From contig NZ_WWJY01000246.1 in the NCBI RefSeq assembly GCF_009865405.1, positions 1 to 64,000 of the forward strand: a DNA stretch of 64,000 bases, in the 5' to 3' direction. Position numbers and translations under genes: made by a program. The notes under the pieces were generated by a model that saw only the letters and a list, made by a program, of their open reading frames with translations, was not told where the DNA came from and ran no database searches. The stretch's first letter is position 1. Every line of letters begins with the position of its first letter. Source of the DNA: Streptomyces sp. SID3212. Its GTDB lineage: Bacteria > Actinomycetota > Actinomycetes > Streptomycetales > Streptomycetaceae. This document shows, in pieces, positions 25,920-33,626 of this stretch.

Positions 25920-26507
25920 ATGAAGCACGAGTACGAGGCGAAGTTCCTGTCCGTCGACGTGATCGGACTCCAGACCAAGCTTGCGGACCTGGGCGCCATC
26001 CAGGTGCTCCCGCCGACGTTGCTCACATGGAAGATCTTCGAGAGCGACGTTCTCGACGACACGCAGTGGGTGCGGCTGCGCGATGAAGGAACGCGCACCA
26101 CGCTCACCCTCAAGCAGGTCACCGACGCCACGTCCATCCATGGCACGATCGAGATCGAGACCGAGGTCGGCGACCTCCAGGCGATGGCAGAGATCCTTAG
26201 CAGCCTCGGCCTGCGCGAGGTCCGCTACCAGGAGAACTTCCGCGAGGAATGGCAACTTGGCGGCATCGCCTTCGACTTCGACACCTGGGCCGGCCTGCCC
26301 ACCATCCTGGAGATCGAGGGCCCCGACGAGCAGCCCGTCCGGGAGGCCGCCGGCTTTCTGGGCCTCGACTACAGCGAAGCCCGGTTCGGCAGCGTCGACG
26401 GGATCTACAAGAGCAAGGCAGGACGGGACATCCTCGCCGAGCCCACCCTTCTCTTCGCCGACGGCAACGATGGAGCGGTGCTCGCTGCGGATACGTCAGG
26501 ACAGTGA
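25920..26507 (+). CDS. CYTH-domain protein (class IV adenylate cyclase / triphosphatase fold)
   Basis: A 195-residue protein with the CYTH signature ExExK as HEYEAKF at the N-terminus, then alternating charged strands (WVRLRDEGTRTTLTLKQV, GTIEIETEV, FDFDTWAGLPTILEIEGP) that build the triphosphate tunnel. CYTH enzymes act on triphosphorylated substrates such as thiamine triphosphate, inorganic tripolyphosphate or ATP. In this context it might remove or transfer a phosphate from a nucleotide-linked intermediate. ATG 25920 lies 60 bp after the YrdC gene. Specific function unknown. Confidence 0.87.
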   Translation: MKHEYEAKFLSVDVIGLQTKLADLGAIQVLPPTLLTWKIFESDVLDDTQWVRLRDEGTRTTLTLKQVTDATSIHGTIEIETEVGDLQAMAEILSSLGLREVRYQENFREEWQLGGIAFDFDTWAGLPTILEIEGPDEQPVREAAGFLGLDYSEARFGSVDGIYKSKAGRDILAEPTLLFADGNDGAVLAADTSGQ

Positions 26508-26526
26508 AGTTGGAGGTGAGGAATCG

Positions 26527-26868
26527 GTGACGGACGTCCCGCTGCCTCATGTCGCGATACCCGGGATAGCGGCGTTCGCGCGAGGCGGGCCGCCAGAACC
26601 GGCGACCACCGACGACGGCAACCAGTGGACCGACGGTTGTTGCTGGCTGTTCTGCGGCCAGCAGCGGACCCGAGTGCTGTGGATAGGCCCTGCCATGGTG
26701 GCAGGAGCGCAAGCTCCGATGTACGCGTGCGGACCTTGCATCCGGGAACTGCAGGAGCGGGTATGGCAAGCGATTCTTGCCGCCGATGATCCGGATGGAC
26801 GAGCGCCGGTCACGAGCCCTCCGGGGAAGCGCCACGGTGCCAGACACCGTCGCACTCGGGGTGGCTGA
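26527..26868 (+). CDS. Small cysteine-rich protein of unknown function (113 aa)
   Basis: From GTG 26527 the frame gives a 113-residue protein with DGCCWLFCGQQ and, about 30 residues later, YACGPCIREL. The spacing (CX3C ... CX2C) suggests a small zinc site or redox pair. GGAGG at 26512-26516 precedes the start and it follows the CYTH gene by 19 bp. The C-terminal part is basic (KRHGARHRRTRGG). It is easily missed because other frames also stay open here. No family recognised. Confidence 0.62.
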   Translation: MTDVPLPHVAIPGIAAFARGGPPEPATTDDGNQWTDGCCWLFCGQQRTRVLWIGPAMVAGAQAPMYACGPCIRELQERVWQAILAADDPDGRAPVTSPPGKRHGARHRRTRGG

Positions 26869-26929
26869 TCGGGCTGCTGAGGGCGAGGCTGTGAGGGTGT
26901 TTGGTCATCCTTTGGATGCCGACGTGGCG

Positions 26930-27170
26930 TTAGCTGATCCGCAGTCGGCCTCCGGCCTGCTTCATGGTGTGCACCCGCCGCTTCACTGGCCAGCCTTGCT
27001 TGTAAACGCTCGCCCAGTAGGTCGCCAGAGTGTGGTGCAGGAGGACCACGACATCCAGGCCAGAGGTTGTCGCGTGGCGATCCGTGATGACGCCTCCGTC
27101 GAGGAAGGTGGCTCCTGCGTCAGGATGCGAAGACGAGCGGACTCGCGGAACGACTGCGTGCCGCGCAGGA
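26930..27170 (-). pseudogene. Truncated nucleotidyltransferase remnant, paralogue of the gene at 28832
   Basis: The minus strand reads PDAGATFLDGGVITDRHATT, SGLDVVVLLHHTLATYWASV and YKQGWPVKRRVHTMK, aligning with PDARAAFLGGSVITDRRTAT, SDLDIVVLLHGAPAPYRLSL and EDDWPVELLVHTEE of the intact protein. The GGS nucleotide-binding turn is degraded to DGG and the first aspartate of the DLD pair reads G. Similarity ends on both sides and the frame meets a stop, so this is a fossil. It shares orientation with the intact copy; the isochorismatase and FAD genes lie between them. Confidence 0.72.
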
Positions 27171-27213
27171 CGCTCTCCGGGACAGTGTGGGCTGACGACG
27201 GGAGAACAACGCC

Positions 27214-27804
27214 ATGGAGGTTACGGATGCCGCGGTGGACATCGACAGCGCGGCCCTGATCGTTGTCGACGTGCAGAACGGCTTCACCAACCACAACAGC
27301 CGACACGTCGTTCCTGTGATCTCCAGCCTCGTTTCACGATGGTCCACCGCCAGCCGTCCCGTCGTCTTCACCCGCTATCGAAACTATCCCGAGAGCTCCT
27401 TCGAGCGGTTCTTCGGCTGGAGCCGGTTGCAGAGCCCACCGGAGACGGACATCGTTCCGGAGCTGGCGGACCAGGCTGCGTCCGCTTGTGCCGTGCTCGA
27501 CAAGGTCGGCTACACCCTGTTCACCGACGAGGCGGTCGCCCTGCTTGGCGACGCGGGCTGGACCGATCTCGTCTTCTGCGGCATCGCGACCGAGAGCTGC
27601 GTTCTGAAGTCCGCGGTAGATGCCTTCGAGCGGGGCTACACGCCTTGGGTCCTCACCGACGCCTCCGCCAGCGACGCGGGGCCCACTGTCCACGATGCCG
27701 GCCTCACGGTCGCCCGCCGCCTCATCGGACCACGCCAACTGATCACCACCGAGGACCTGTTGGCTCAACTCGCCCCGAGGCTCGAAGTCCCGGTGCTGGA
27801 ATAG
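27214..27804 (+). CDS. Isochorismatase-like cysteine hydrolase
   Basis: A 196-residue protein with the family triad: D19 in ALIVVDVQNGF, K97 in LDKVGYTLF and C129 in CGIATESCVLKS. Members include isochorismatases, nicotinamidases and N-carbamoyl amide hydrolases. With a YrdC protein and a creatininase relative nearby, an amide or carbamoyl hydrolysis step is plausible but unproven. ATG 27214 follows an antisense pseudogene remnant. The next gene begins four bases after its stop, so the two are an operon. Confidence 0.9.
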   Translation: MEVTDAAVDIDSAALIVVDVQNGFTNHNSRHVVPVISSLVSRWSTASRPVVFTRYRNYPESSFERFFGWSRLQSPPETDIVPELADQAASACAVLDKVGYTLFTDEAVALLGDAGWTDLVFCGIATESCVLKSAVDAFERGYTPWVLTDASASDAGPTVHDAGLTVARRLIGPRQLITTEDLLAQLAPRLEVPVLE

Positions 27805-27808
27805 CCCC

Positions 27809-28732
27809 ATGACAGCGATCACGGACCTGGTCATCGTCGGAGGAGGCCCGGCCGGCTGCGCTGCGGCGGTGATGGCCGCCAGCGTCGGCGTGCGGTCGGT
27901 CCTGATCGAGCCGGACGCCCTGTGCGCCAAGCTCCAGCACATCGCCGCCATCAACAACGTCGTGGGCGGCCGTGCCAGCGGGCCGGAACTCGCCGCTGCC
28001 ATTGCGGAGGACGTCGCTCGCGCCGAGTTGTGCGAGGTCGACCTCGGTGCGCGGGTGACCGAGGTCCGTGCCTACGACGACCACGTGACGGTCACGATGG
28101 ACACCGGCCGCACCATAAGCGGCTCTTACGCGGTCGTCGCGACCGGGGTCGGCCCGGTTCCAGTCTCGGTCGCCCCGTGGCTCACGGTGGCAGCGGGCAC
28201 GGACCCGCCGACCCTCTGGGGCGCCAAGGTCCCGGGAGAGGTGGTCGGTTCCCTCCTCGTGGTCGGCGCCGACCGCCCCCTCGGCACGTTCCTCCGCGCC
28301 CACCCGGCACTCGGCGCCACTGTCCTGGTTGCCTATCCGCCGGAGGACGACTACAAGGTCGACGAAGTGCGCGGTGATGCCCGGGTCACGCTGCTGCCGG
28401 TCGCCCGCCTATCGGTGAGTGAGGACGGCGGTTCGGCGTTAACAGTGGAGTGGGTCGACCGAGAAGACCAGCCCGGTTCCTGGACGGTCGACACTGTGTA
28501 CATGAACCTGGGCAGCGCCCCGGTGCCACCGCCTGGCGCCCTCATCCGCGACACGTCCGGCTACTGCCCGCCGGATCGCCAACACCCGCGCGTCATCACC
28601 GCCGGAGATCTGCGCTCCGCCCGCTTCCAGCGCATCATGGCCGCGACCGGCTCCGGCAGCCAGGCCGCGCTGCGGGCCTACTACGGTCTGCGGGGCGTGC
28701 AGTCGGCGAAACACGGCGGCTCTCCGTACTGA
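27809..28732 (+). CDS. FAD-dependent oxidoreductase (thioredoxin reductase-like, no redox CXXC)
   Basis: A 307-residue flavoprotein with the FAD-binding VIVGGGPAGCAAAVMA at residues 8-23, a typical ATGVGPVP-like second motif and a C-terminal ITAGDLRSARF that resembles the GD motif contacting FAD. It has the thioredoxin-reductase-like two-domain layout but I see no CXXC pair, so it is more likely a pathway oxidase or dehydrogenase such as a dithiol-independent tailoring enzyme. Codon 211 is TTA (28439-28441). ATG 27809 follows the isochorismatase stop by four bases. Last rightward gene of the block. Confidence 0.88.
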   Translation: MTAITDLVIVGGGPAGCAAAVMAASVGVRSVLIEPDALCAKLQHIAAINNVVGGRASGPELAAAIAEDVARAELCEVDLGARVTEVRAYDDHVTVTMDTGRTISGSYAVVATGVGPVPVSVAPWLTVAAGTDPPTLWGAKVPGEVVGSLLVVGADRPLGTFLRAHPALGATVLVAYPPEDDYKVDEVRGDARVTLLPVARLSVSEDGGSALTVEWVDREDQPGSWTVDTVYMNLGSAPVPPPGALIRDTSGYCPPDRQHPRVITAGDLRSARFQRIMAATGSGSQAALRAYYGLRGVQSAKHGGSPY

Positions 28733-28831
28733 AAATCGGTTCGCAGAGACGTTGGTGGTGGCTCGGCCGGGAGCCGACGTATATCGGGGAGGCGGTCCTG
28801 GGAGCGCAGGTGTGAGCGGGCGCTTCGCCGT

Positions 28832-29536
28832 TTACGGGGTACCGCTGCGTCGGTAGCCCACCCACAATCGGCCTCCCGCTTGGTCCAGCACCTCGTCCAC
28901 TGCAGCAACCAGCGGCGACGCTCGGCCCGCGAGGGCCTGCCGGACGCCGTTGTGCAGACGCGCGCTCATGCCGGGGGCTGCGGCGTCGAGACAGCGGGCC
29001 AGCCACTTGCCGCCGCCGTTCCAGGCGGAGTTGAGAGCCAGGGAGAGTTCGGCCGTACGGCGGGCGAGTTCGATGCAGATGAAGAGGCGTTCGCCCTGGT
29101 CAGTACAGCCTGCGAGATCGTCGAGGAGATCGGTGAGGGCGTAACGGCCGTCGTCGATCTCCTTGACGGACACCGGGGCCGGCCCGGCTGCGGCCAGCGA
29201 CTTCGCCTGGGCGCTGATGCGCGCGCCCACTCCGTCCCGGTCGAAGAGCAGGACGCCGTTCGCGCACATCCTCATGAGAGGGGACCTACGGTTGCGTACC
29301 TCGCGTTCGACGAAGGTGTGCCAGGACTCCTCGGTGTGCACCAGCAGTTCCACCGGCCAGTCGTCTTCGTGGAGGCTCAGCCGGTAGGGCGCCGGAGCGC
29401 CGTGCAGCAGGACCACGATGTCCAGGTCGGAGGTCGCCGTACGGCGGTCCGTGATGACGCTGCCGCCGAGGAAGGCGGCTCGTGCGTCGGGGTGGTGTTC
29501 TTCGACAACGGAGTGCGCGGCGTCGATCGGGTCCAT
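28832..29536 (-). CDS. Nucleotidyltransferase-fold protein
   Basis: A 234-residue protein with the polymerase-beta-type nucleotidyltransferase motif FLGGSVITDRRTATSDLDIV (GGS followed by DLD), then a DWPVELLVHTEESWH strand that could supply the third carboxylate. Such proteins adenylylate small molecules such as aminoglycosides, or act in toxin-antitoxin pairs; a resistance or self-protection role for the neighbouring block is one possibility. ATG 29536 (MDPIDAAHSVVEE) fits the start of the paralogous remnant; an open frame extends to 29695 without clear coding character. Transcribed toward the biosynthetic block. Confidence 0.82.
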   Translation of the reverse strand: MDPIDAAHSVVEEHHPDARAAFLGGSVITDRRTATSDLDIVVLLHGAPAPYRLSLHEDDWPVELLVHTEESWHTFVEREVRNRRSPLMRMCANGVLLFDRDGVGARISAQAKSLAAAGPAPVSVKEIDDGRYALTDLLDDLAGCTDQGERLFICIELARRTAELSLALNSAWNGGGKWLARCLDAAAPGMSARLHNGVRQALAGRASPLVAAVDEVLDQAGGRLWVGYRRSGTP

Positions 29537-29717
29537 GAGGGGATTGTCGGCGGCTTGTGGGCTGAGCGCACTGTGGTTTGTACCGGGAGGCCAGAGGCAC
29601 AGGCCATCGATGCCGGGCATGACCAGGGCCTTCAGCTCGGTGGGCCCACGTACCGGCAGCTCCGCACTCCACGGCCGTCTGGTCGAGGTACCCACCGGTG
29701 CGCTGGAGGTGGACGTT

Positions 29718-31412
29718 TTACCTCCTCCGGCTGGGAGCCTGTGCAGGCAGCGGAGGGGTCGGCGGTGCTGAGCGGGGCGTCGGCGTAGGGCGACGCTGCT
29801 GGGGTGCGTAGGTCGGGGCTGCGGGGAGGTGGGCCTTGTGGCGGAGGCGCCAGAGGAGGACGTCGGTCAGGGAGCCGGCCGTGGTGAGTTCGCGGTTGTC
29901 TACAGCCCTGTGGAGGAGGGCGACGGGGTCGTGGCCGGCCTGGGCCGCTTCCTTGAGGGTGGCGGCCAGGGCCGGCCAGTTGGGTTCGGCCTGGATGCGG
30001 GCGGCCTCTGTCGGGAGGACAGCGCGGATCACTTCCGCCGCGTGGTGCTGGGCCGGGGCGGGGAGGGACTGGCCGGTGGCGCGCATCGCGGTGAGGGGTG
30101 CGCTCGCGGCGGCCTGGTAGGCCGCGCGGAGGTGGGTGGCGGTCTGGCGGGAGGCGGCTGCCTGCTGGGCGTGGTCGCGGGCGGCGTGCCAGTGGGCTGC
30201 CATCACGGCGGCTGTGATCAGGATGCTCAGGAGCATGGCCGCCGCCGCGCCGTCCTCGCCCTTACCGAGGGCTGGGCCGGACTGGACGAGATCTCGGGCG
30301 GCCCTGCGGAAAGCTTGGTTGTGGTAGTTGCCGGCCTGAATGTGGGAGCGGGTAGCGCGTTCGAAGTCGCGCGCCGCCGCTTGGAGTTCGGCGCGGGTAT
30401 TGGCTGGGCTGGTCTGCGCGAGGGCGTCGAGGACTTCGCCCACGCCGACGAGCTGGTCGGCTGCGGATTCGTTGTCGTCCTGGGCCAGCGATCGGAGGGC
30501 GTCCGCTGCGGCTGTGGTTGCGGTGCGACGGGCTCGGGCTGGTTCGGTGGTTCCTTCGGAGGGCGGCGCGGCGTCGGCGGCCAGGCGCTGCCGGATGCGG
30601 GGGAGGGACAGGTCGGGGGCGAGCTTCGAGCCGGAGAACCAGATGGGCTTGCCGTCGCGGTTGCGGTCGCCGGGCAGGGCGACGCTGAAGCCGGTGATGT
30701 CGCCGGAGGGGGCCACACGCTTGGTGATCCGGACGCCCTGTGCGGTGAGACGGCGGAAGAACTGCTCCTCGGTGGACGCCCCCGCCAGGGCGCGGCGGAC
30801 GGCGTCGCGGAGTTGGTCCCGGGCGGGGCGGTCCAAGCCGCGGCGATCGGCTTTGCGAAGCTCGGCGCTGGTGGCGCGTTTCGCTGCTGTGCCGTCGCCC
30901 GGGTGGAGTTCACGCAGGCCGAAGTCCCTCTCGATGGCTCAGGCTTCGGCCTGGACGGCCTTCCGGTCGAAGTTCCGGCGGGCGGTGCGGCCGTCCTCGC
31001 GGACGAGGGTGGCGGCGATGTGGATGTGGTCGGGCGCATGGCGTACGGCGACCCACCGGCAGGCCTTCGGATCGCCTTCGGGAGCGATGCCGGCGGCGTG
31101 CACGACGCGGCGGGCGACGGCGGCCCACTCGTCGTCGGTCAGGGGACGGTCATCGGCGGCGGTGCGGACGGAGCAGTGCCAGATCGTCGTCTTCGGGCGC
31201 TGCTCGCGGGGGAGGGACTTGACCGGGAGGTCGAGTTGGCGGGCGAGTTTCGTGATCGCCTCGCGGCTGGCCGTAGGACCGGGGTCGGGGGCGAAGTCGT
31301 TCCAGGAGGCGACCATGTGCTGGTCGGTGTGTTCGTTGGCCTTGCCGGGTCCGTAGAGGTACGTGATCAGACCGTACGTGCCGCCGGTGCCTGCGGTGAT
31401 CTTGGGTATCAC
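29718..31412 (-). pseudogene. Relaxase/mobilisation nuclease interrupted by in-frame TGA
   Basis: From GTG 31412 the frame reads IPKITAGTGGTYGLITYLYG, and the metal-binding motif RHAPDHIHIAAT (the HxDxxH-type triad) follows near residue 135. At 30941-30939 a TGA interrupts VQAEA, and the same frame resumes at once as AIERDFGLRELHPGDG and on to 29718, including the basic, helical C-terminal region typical of these proteins. The frame never shifts, so one nonsense change in a relaxase of about 565 codons is the simplest reading. The N-terminal piece of 157 residues keeps the histidine triad. It starts five bases after the MobC-like gene. The intact ancestor would nick oriT to start transfer. 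Confidence 0.8.
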
Positions 31413-31417
31413 GGCGG

Positions 31418-32521
31418 CTACCGCCAGTGGAGGGCGGCCGTATCCACGTCGTCCAAGGCCATGTGGATGAGCCGCAGGGTGCGTTGGGCCAAGGCGTACA
31501 GAGCGTCGCTGGGGCGGAGGTGGGCCAGGACCTGGTTGAGGTTGTTGCCGACGGCGGCGAACTGGCGATTGGACTCCATGAGTTCCTCGAGCTGGCGGCG
31601 GGTGTCGGCGATGGCCGCCCTGGGATCGGCGGTCCGCGCGGCGAGGAGCGCGGCGACGGCGGCGTATCCGCCTGGCTTCAGGTGGCAGACGCGCGCTGCG
31701 GCTATGAGGTCGGCCCATTCGCCGTCGCTGAAGCAGGGGTGCGTGCGGTTCCGGCGGGGAGCGGTCATCCGTAGGCGGTGGTGGCGGGTGATTTCGGCGG
31801 CCGGGGGTGGATTTGCTGCGCGGGAGCGGTTCGGTGGTGCGGATTCGGCGTGGGGAACGGCCAGCACGGCCGTATCGGCGCGCTGTACGGCGTAGGAGAC
31901 GTGTTCCAGCAGGAGGCTGGCCGGTTCGGCGTTCGGCGTGCCGCCGGAATTGAGGTGGTGGGCGAAGCCGTTGAGTCGGCTGCCGATGGCGGCGAGGGCG
32001 TTGTTGGCGTTGATCAGGTCTTCGAGGCGTCGGCGTTCCTCGCCGATGCTGGTACGTCGCTCAGTCCGGGAGTACGCGACTGTTGCAGCCGCCGTGAAGC
32101 CGCCGGGCATGAGGCCGCACTGCCCGGCGGCCTTGGTGATCTCGCTCCATTCGGCGTCGCTGAAGCACGGGTTGTCGCGATGGCGGCGCGGTACGGCGAG
32201 ACGTCGTCGGTGGTGCTGCGCTACTGCGTGGGCGACGGTGCTGGTCGGGGCGTCGGGCAGGTCGGATTCTGTGCGGACAGCGTCGTCGTACGTCCCACTC
32301 GGCACCCCTGGGCCGAGAGTGGCCGTCGCTGACCGCCCCCTGGCGACGGCGTCGGAGCTGCCCGCCACCCCTGGGGCGGGCAGAACCCCGGGATGACTCA
32401 TCCCGGGACAACTTGCTCCGCCGCACGGTGGGCTGTTGCGGCTGTCGGGGGACGTGCGTGCGCCGTCGGGGACAGGGTGCGTGGAGGTGGCCGGGTTGTG
32501 GTTGCTGGCGGGGTTCGACAT
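31418..32521 (-). CDS. MobC-like relaxosome protein with two tandem domains
   Basis: A 367-residue protein with an unstructured Pro/Ser-rich N-terminus (about 1-105) and two similar MobC-type domains. The first has RHRDNPCFSDAEWSEITKAA then RRRLEDLINANNALAAIGSR; the second has RRNRTHPCFSDGEWADLIAA then RRQLEELMESNRQFAAVGNN. Each ends with a block like LNGFAHHLN or LNQVLAHLR. MobC proteins help the relaxase open oriT. A fused pair is unusual, since single-domain forms are the norm. The real start may be MSHPG near codon 41. The next gene, the broken relaxase, follows by five bases. Confidence 0.82.
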   Translation of the reverse strand: MSNPASNHNPATSTHPVPDGARTSPDSRNSPPCGGASCPGMSHPGVLPAPGVAGSSDAVARGRSATATLGPGVPSGTYDDAVRTESDLPDAPTSTVAHAVAQHHRRRLAVPRRHRDNPCFSDAEWSEITKAAGQCGLMPGGFTAAATVAYSRTERRTSIGEERRRLEDLINANNALAAIGSRLNGFAHHLNSGGTPNAEPASLLLEHVSYAVQRADTAVLAVPHAESAPPNRSRAANPPPAAEITRHHRLRMTAPRRNRTHPCFSDGEWADLIAAARVCHLKPGGYAAVAALLAARTADPRAAIADTRRQLEELMESNRQFAAVGNNLNQVLAHLRPSDALYALAQRTLRLIHMALDDVDTAALHWR

Positions 32522-32631
32522 GGCGGACTCCGTGACTGTGGGCGGCTCCGGGGCGTTGGGAGGGTCGGCGGTAGGGGCGCTCGGGGGCTGGTTGCGCCGG
32601 ATCTACGTGTACCCCCACCGCCTTCGTCGGC

Positions 32632-33489
32632 TCAGCCCTTGGGTGACGCAGTTTGGTCTTGGGCGAGCTGGGCGAGAGCTTGGGCGATGCGGTCGTCGCC
32701 GGCGGACAGCCCGGCTGCCTGGATCGCCTCGCGGGCGGCGCCGCGGGTTATCTGGCCAGATTGGCCGTGGACGCTGGCGATGACGGCGGCCAGTTCGTCG
32801 ATGGAAGCGTCGGCTCGGCGGCCGGGGCGACCGGTGCTGGTCCGCGTGCCTGAACGGCTAGGCCCGGTACGGCTTGTGGGCGCTTTCCGGCCGGAGGTTT
32901 CGGCGACCGGGGCCGCCGGAGGTACGGCCGGGCGAGAAGTTGTCCGTTCGGCGGCCGTAATGCTGTCCGGAGCGGGCGGTGCCACGCTCGGCGTTCCGGC
33001 TGTCGCCGATTCCGGCCGCTGCGTGCGGCCGTGGCGGGTGACCAGGATGTGGAGGTGGGTGGCGCCGCCCAAGGCCATCGGGGCGATCGTCGAGAGGACG
33101 GCGACGGTGTGGTTGCCGAGGACGAGGACGTGGGTGCCCGGGGAGTTGAGGCGTACTGAGTGCAGGGAGTTGGCCCACAGGCTGGCGGTGGTGGCGGCGC
33201 CGAAGAGGGTCCAGGCGTACAGGCGGGCGCTACGGGGAGCGTCGCGGAGCAGCAGGATCGCGCGGACGCCGTACGCGATGAAGCCGTCGATCACGATGGG
33301 GAAGAGGTAGCTCAGGTCGGGGCGGACGTGGGTGGCCAGGGCGACTTGGCGCAGTGAGTCGAAGGACAGCACGCATCCGCAGGTGCCGAGCAGGAGGATC
33401 ACGAGGCGGTCGAAAGGGAGCGGCCGGTGGCGCGTCCGGTCCGGTATCGGCGCGGGGCGGTCGGGCAGGGGCGGGGTGGACGTGGGCAT
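32632..33489 (-). CDS. DUF2637 plasmid/ICE membrane protein with C-terminal DNA-binding-like region
   Basis: A 285-residue protein of the DUF2637 (SpdB-like spread) family. The N-terminal 140 residues hold four hydrophobic segments (for example RLVILLLGTCGCVLSF, YLFPIVIDGFIAYGVRAILL and VLVLGNHTVAVLSTIAPMAL). A Pro/Thr-rich linker leads to a charged C-terminal domain (IDELAAVIASVHGQSGQITR). These proteins are characteristic of Streptomyces conjugative plasmids and integrative elements. A gap of about 110 bp separates it from the MobC-like gene on the same strand. It supports an integrative-element origin for this part of the island. Confidence 0.85.
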   Translation of the reverse strand: MPTSTPPLPDRPAPIPDRTRHRPLPFDRLVILLLGTCGCVLSFDSLRQVALATHVRPDLSYLFPIVIDGFIAYGVRAILLLRDAPRSARLYAWTLFGAATTASLWANSLHSVRLNSPGTHVLVLGNHTVAVLSTIAPMALGGATHLHILVTRHGRTQRPESATAGTPSVAPPAPDSITAAERTTSRPAVPPAAPVAETSGRKAPTSRTGPSRSGTRTSTGRPGRRADASIDELAAVIASVHGQSGQITRGAAREAIQAAGLSAGDDRIAQALAQLAQDQTASPKG

Positions 33490-33626
33490 GCGAAGCTCCA
33501 GGCATGGGGGTGGGTGGCGCGGCGCGCGCGTCAGCGCGGGCAGGCGGCATCACCCGGTGGGTCGGGGGAGGGGCGCGCGTCAGGACCGGGACGGGTGCGG
33601 AGCGGCGGCAGCCGCGAAAGACGAGG

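Noticed and set aside
29829-31895. A 688-codon plus-strand frame across the mobility genes
   Set aside because: Gly-rich shadow; the minus-strand relaxase and MobC sequences carry the family motifs.
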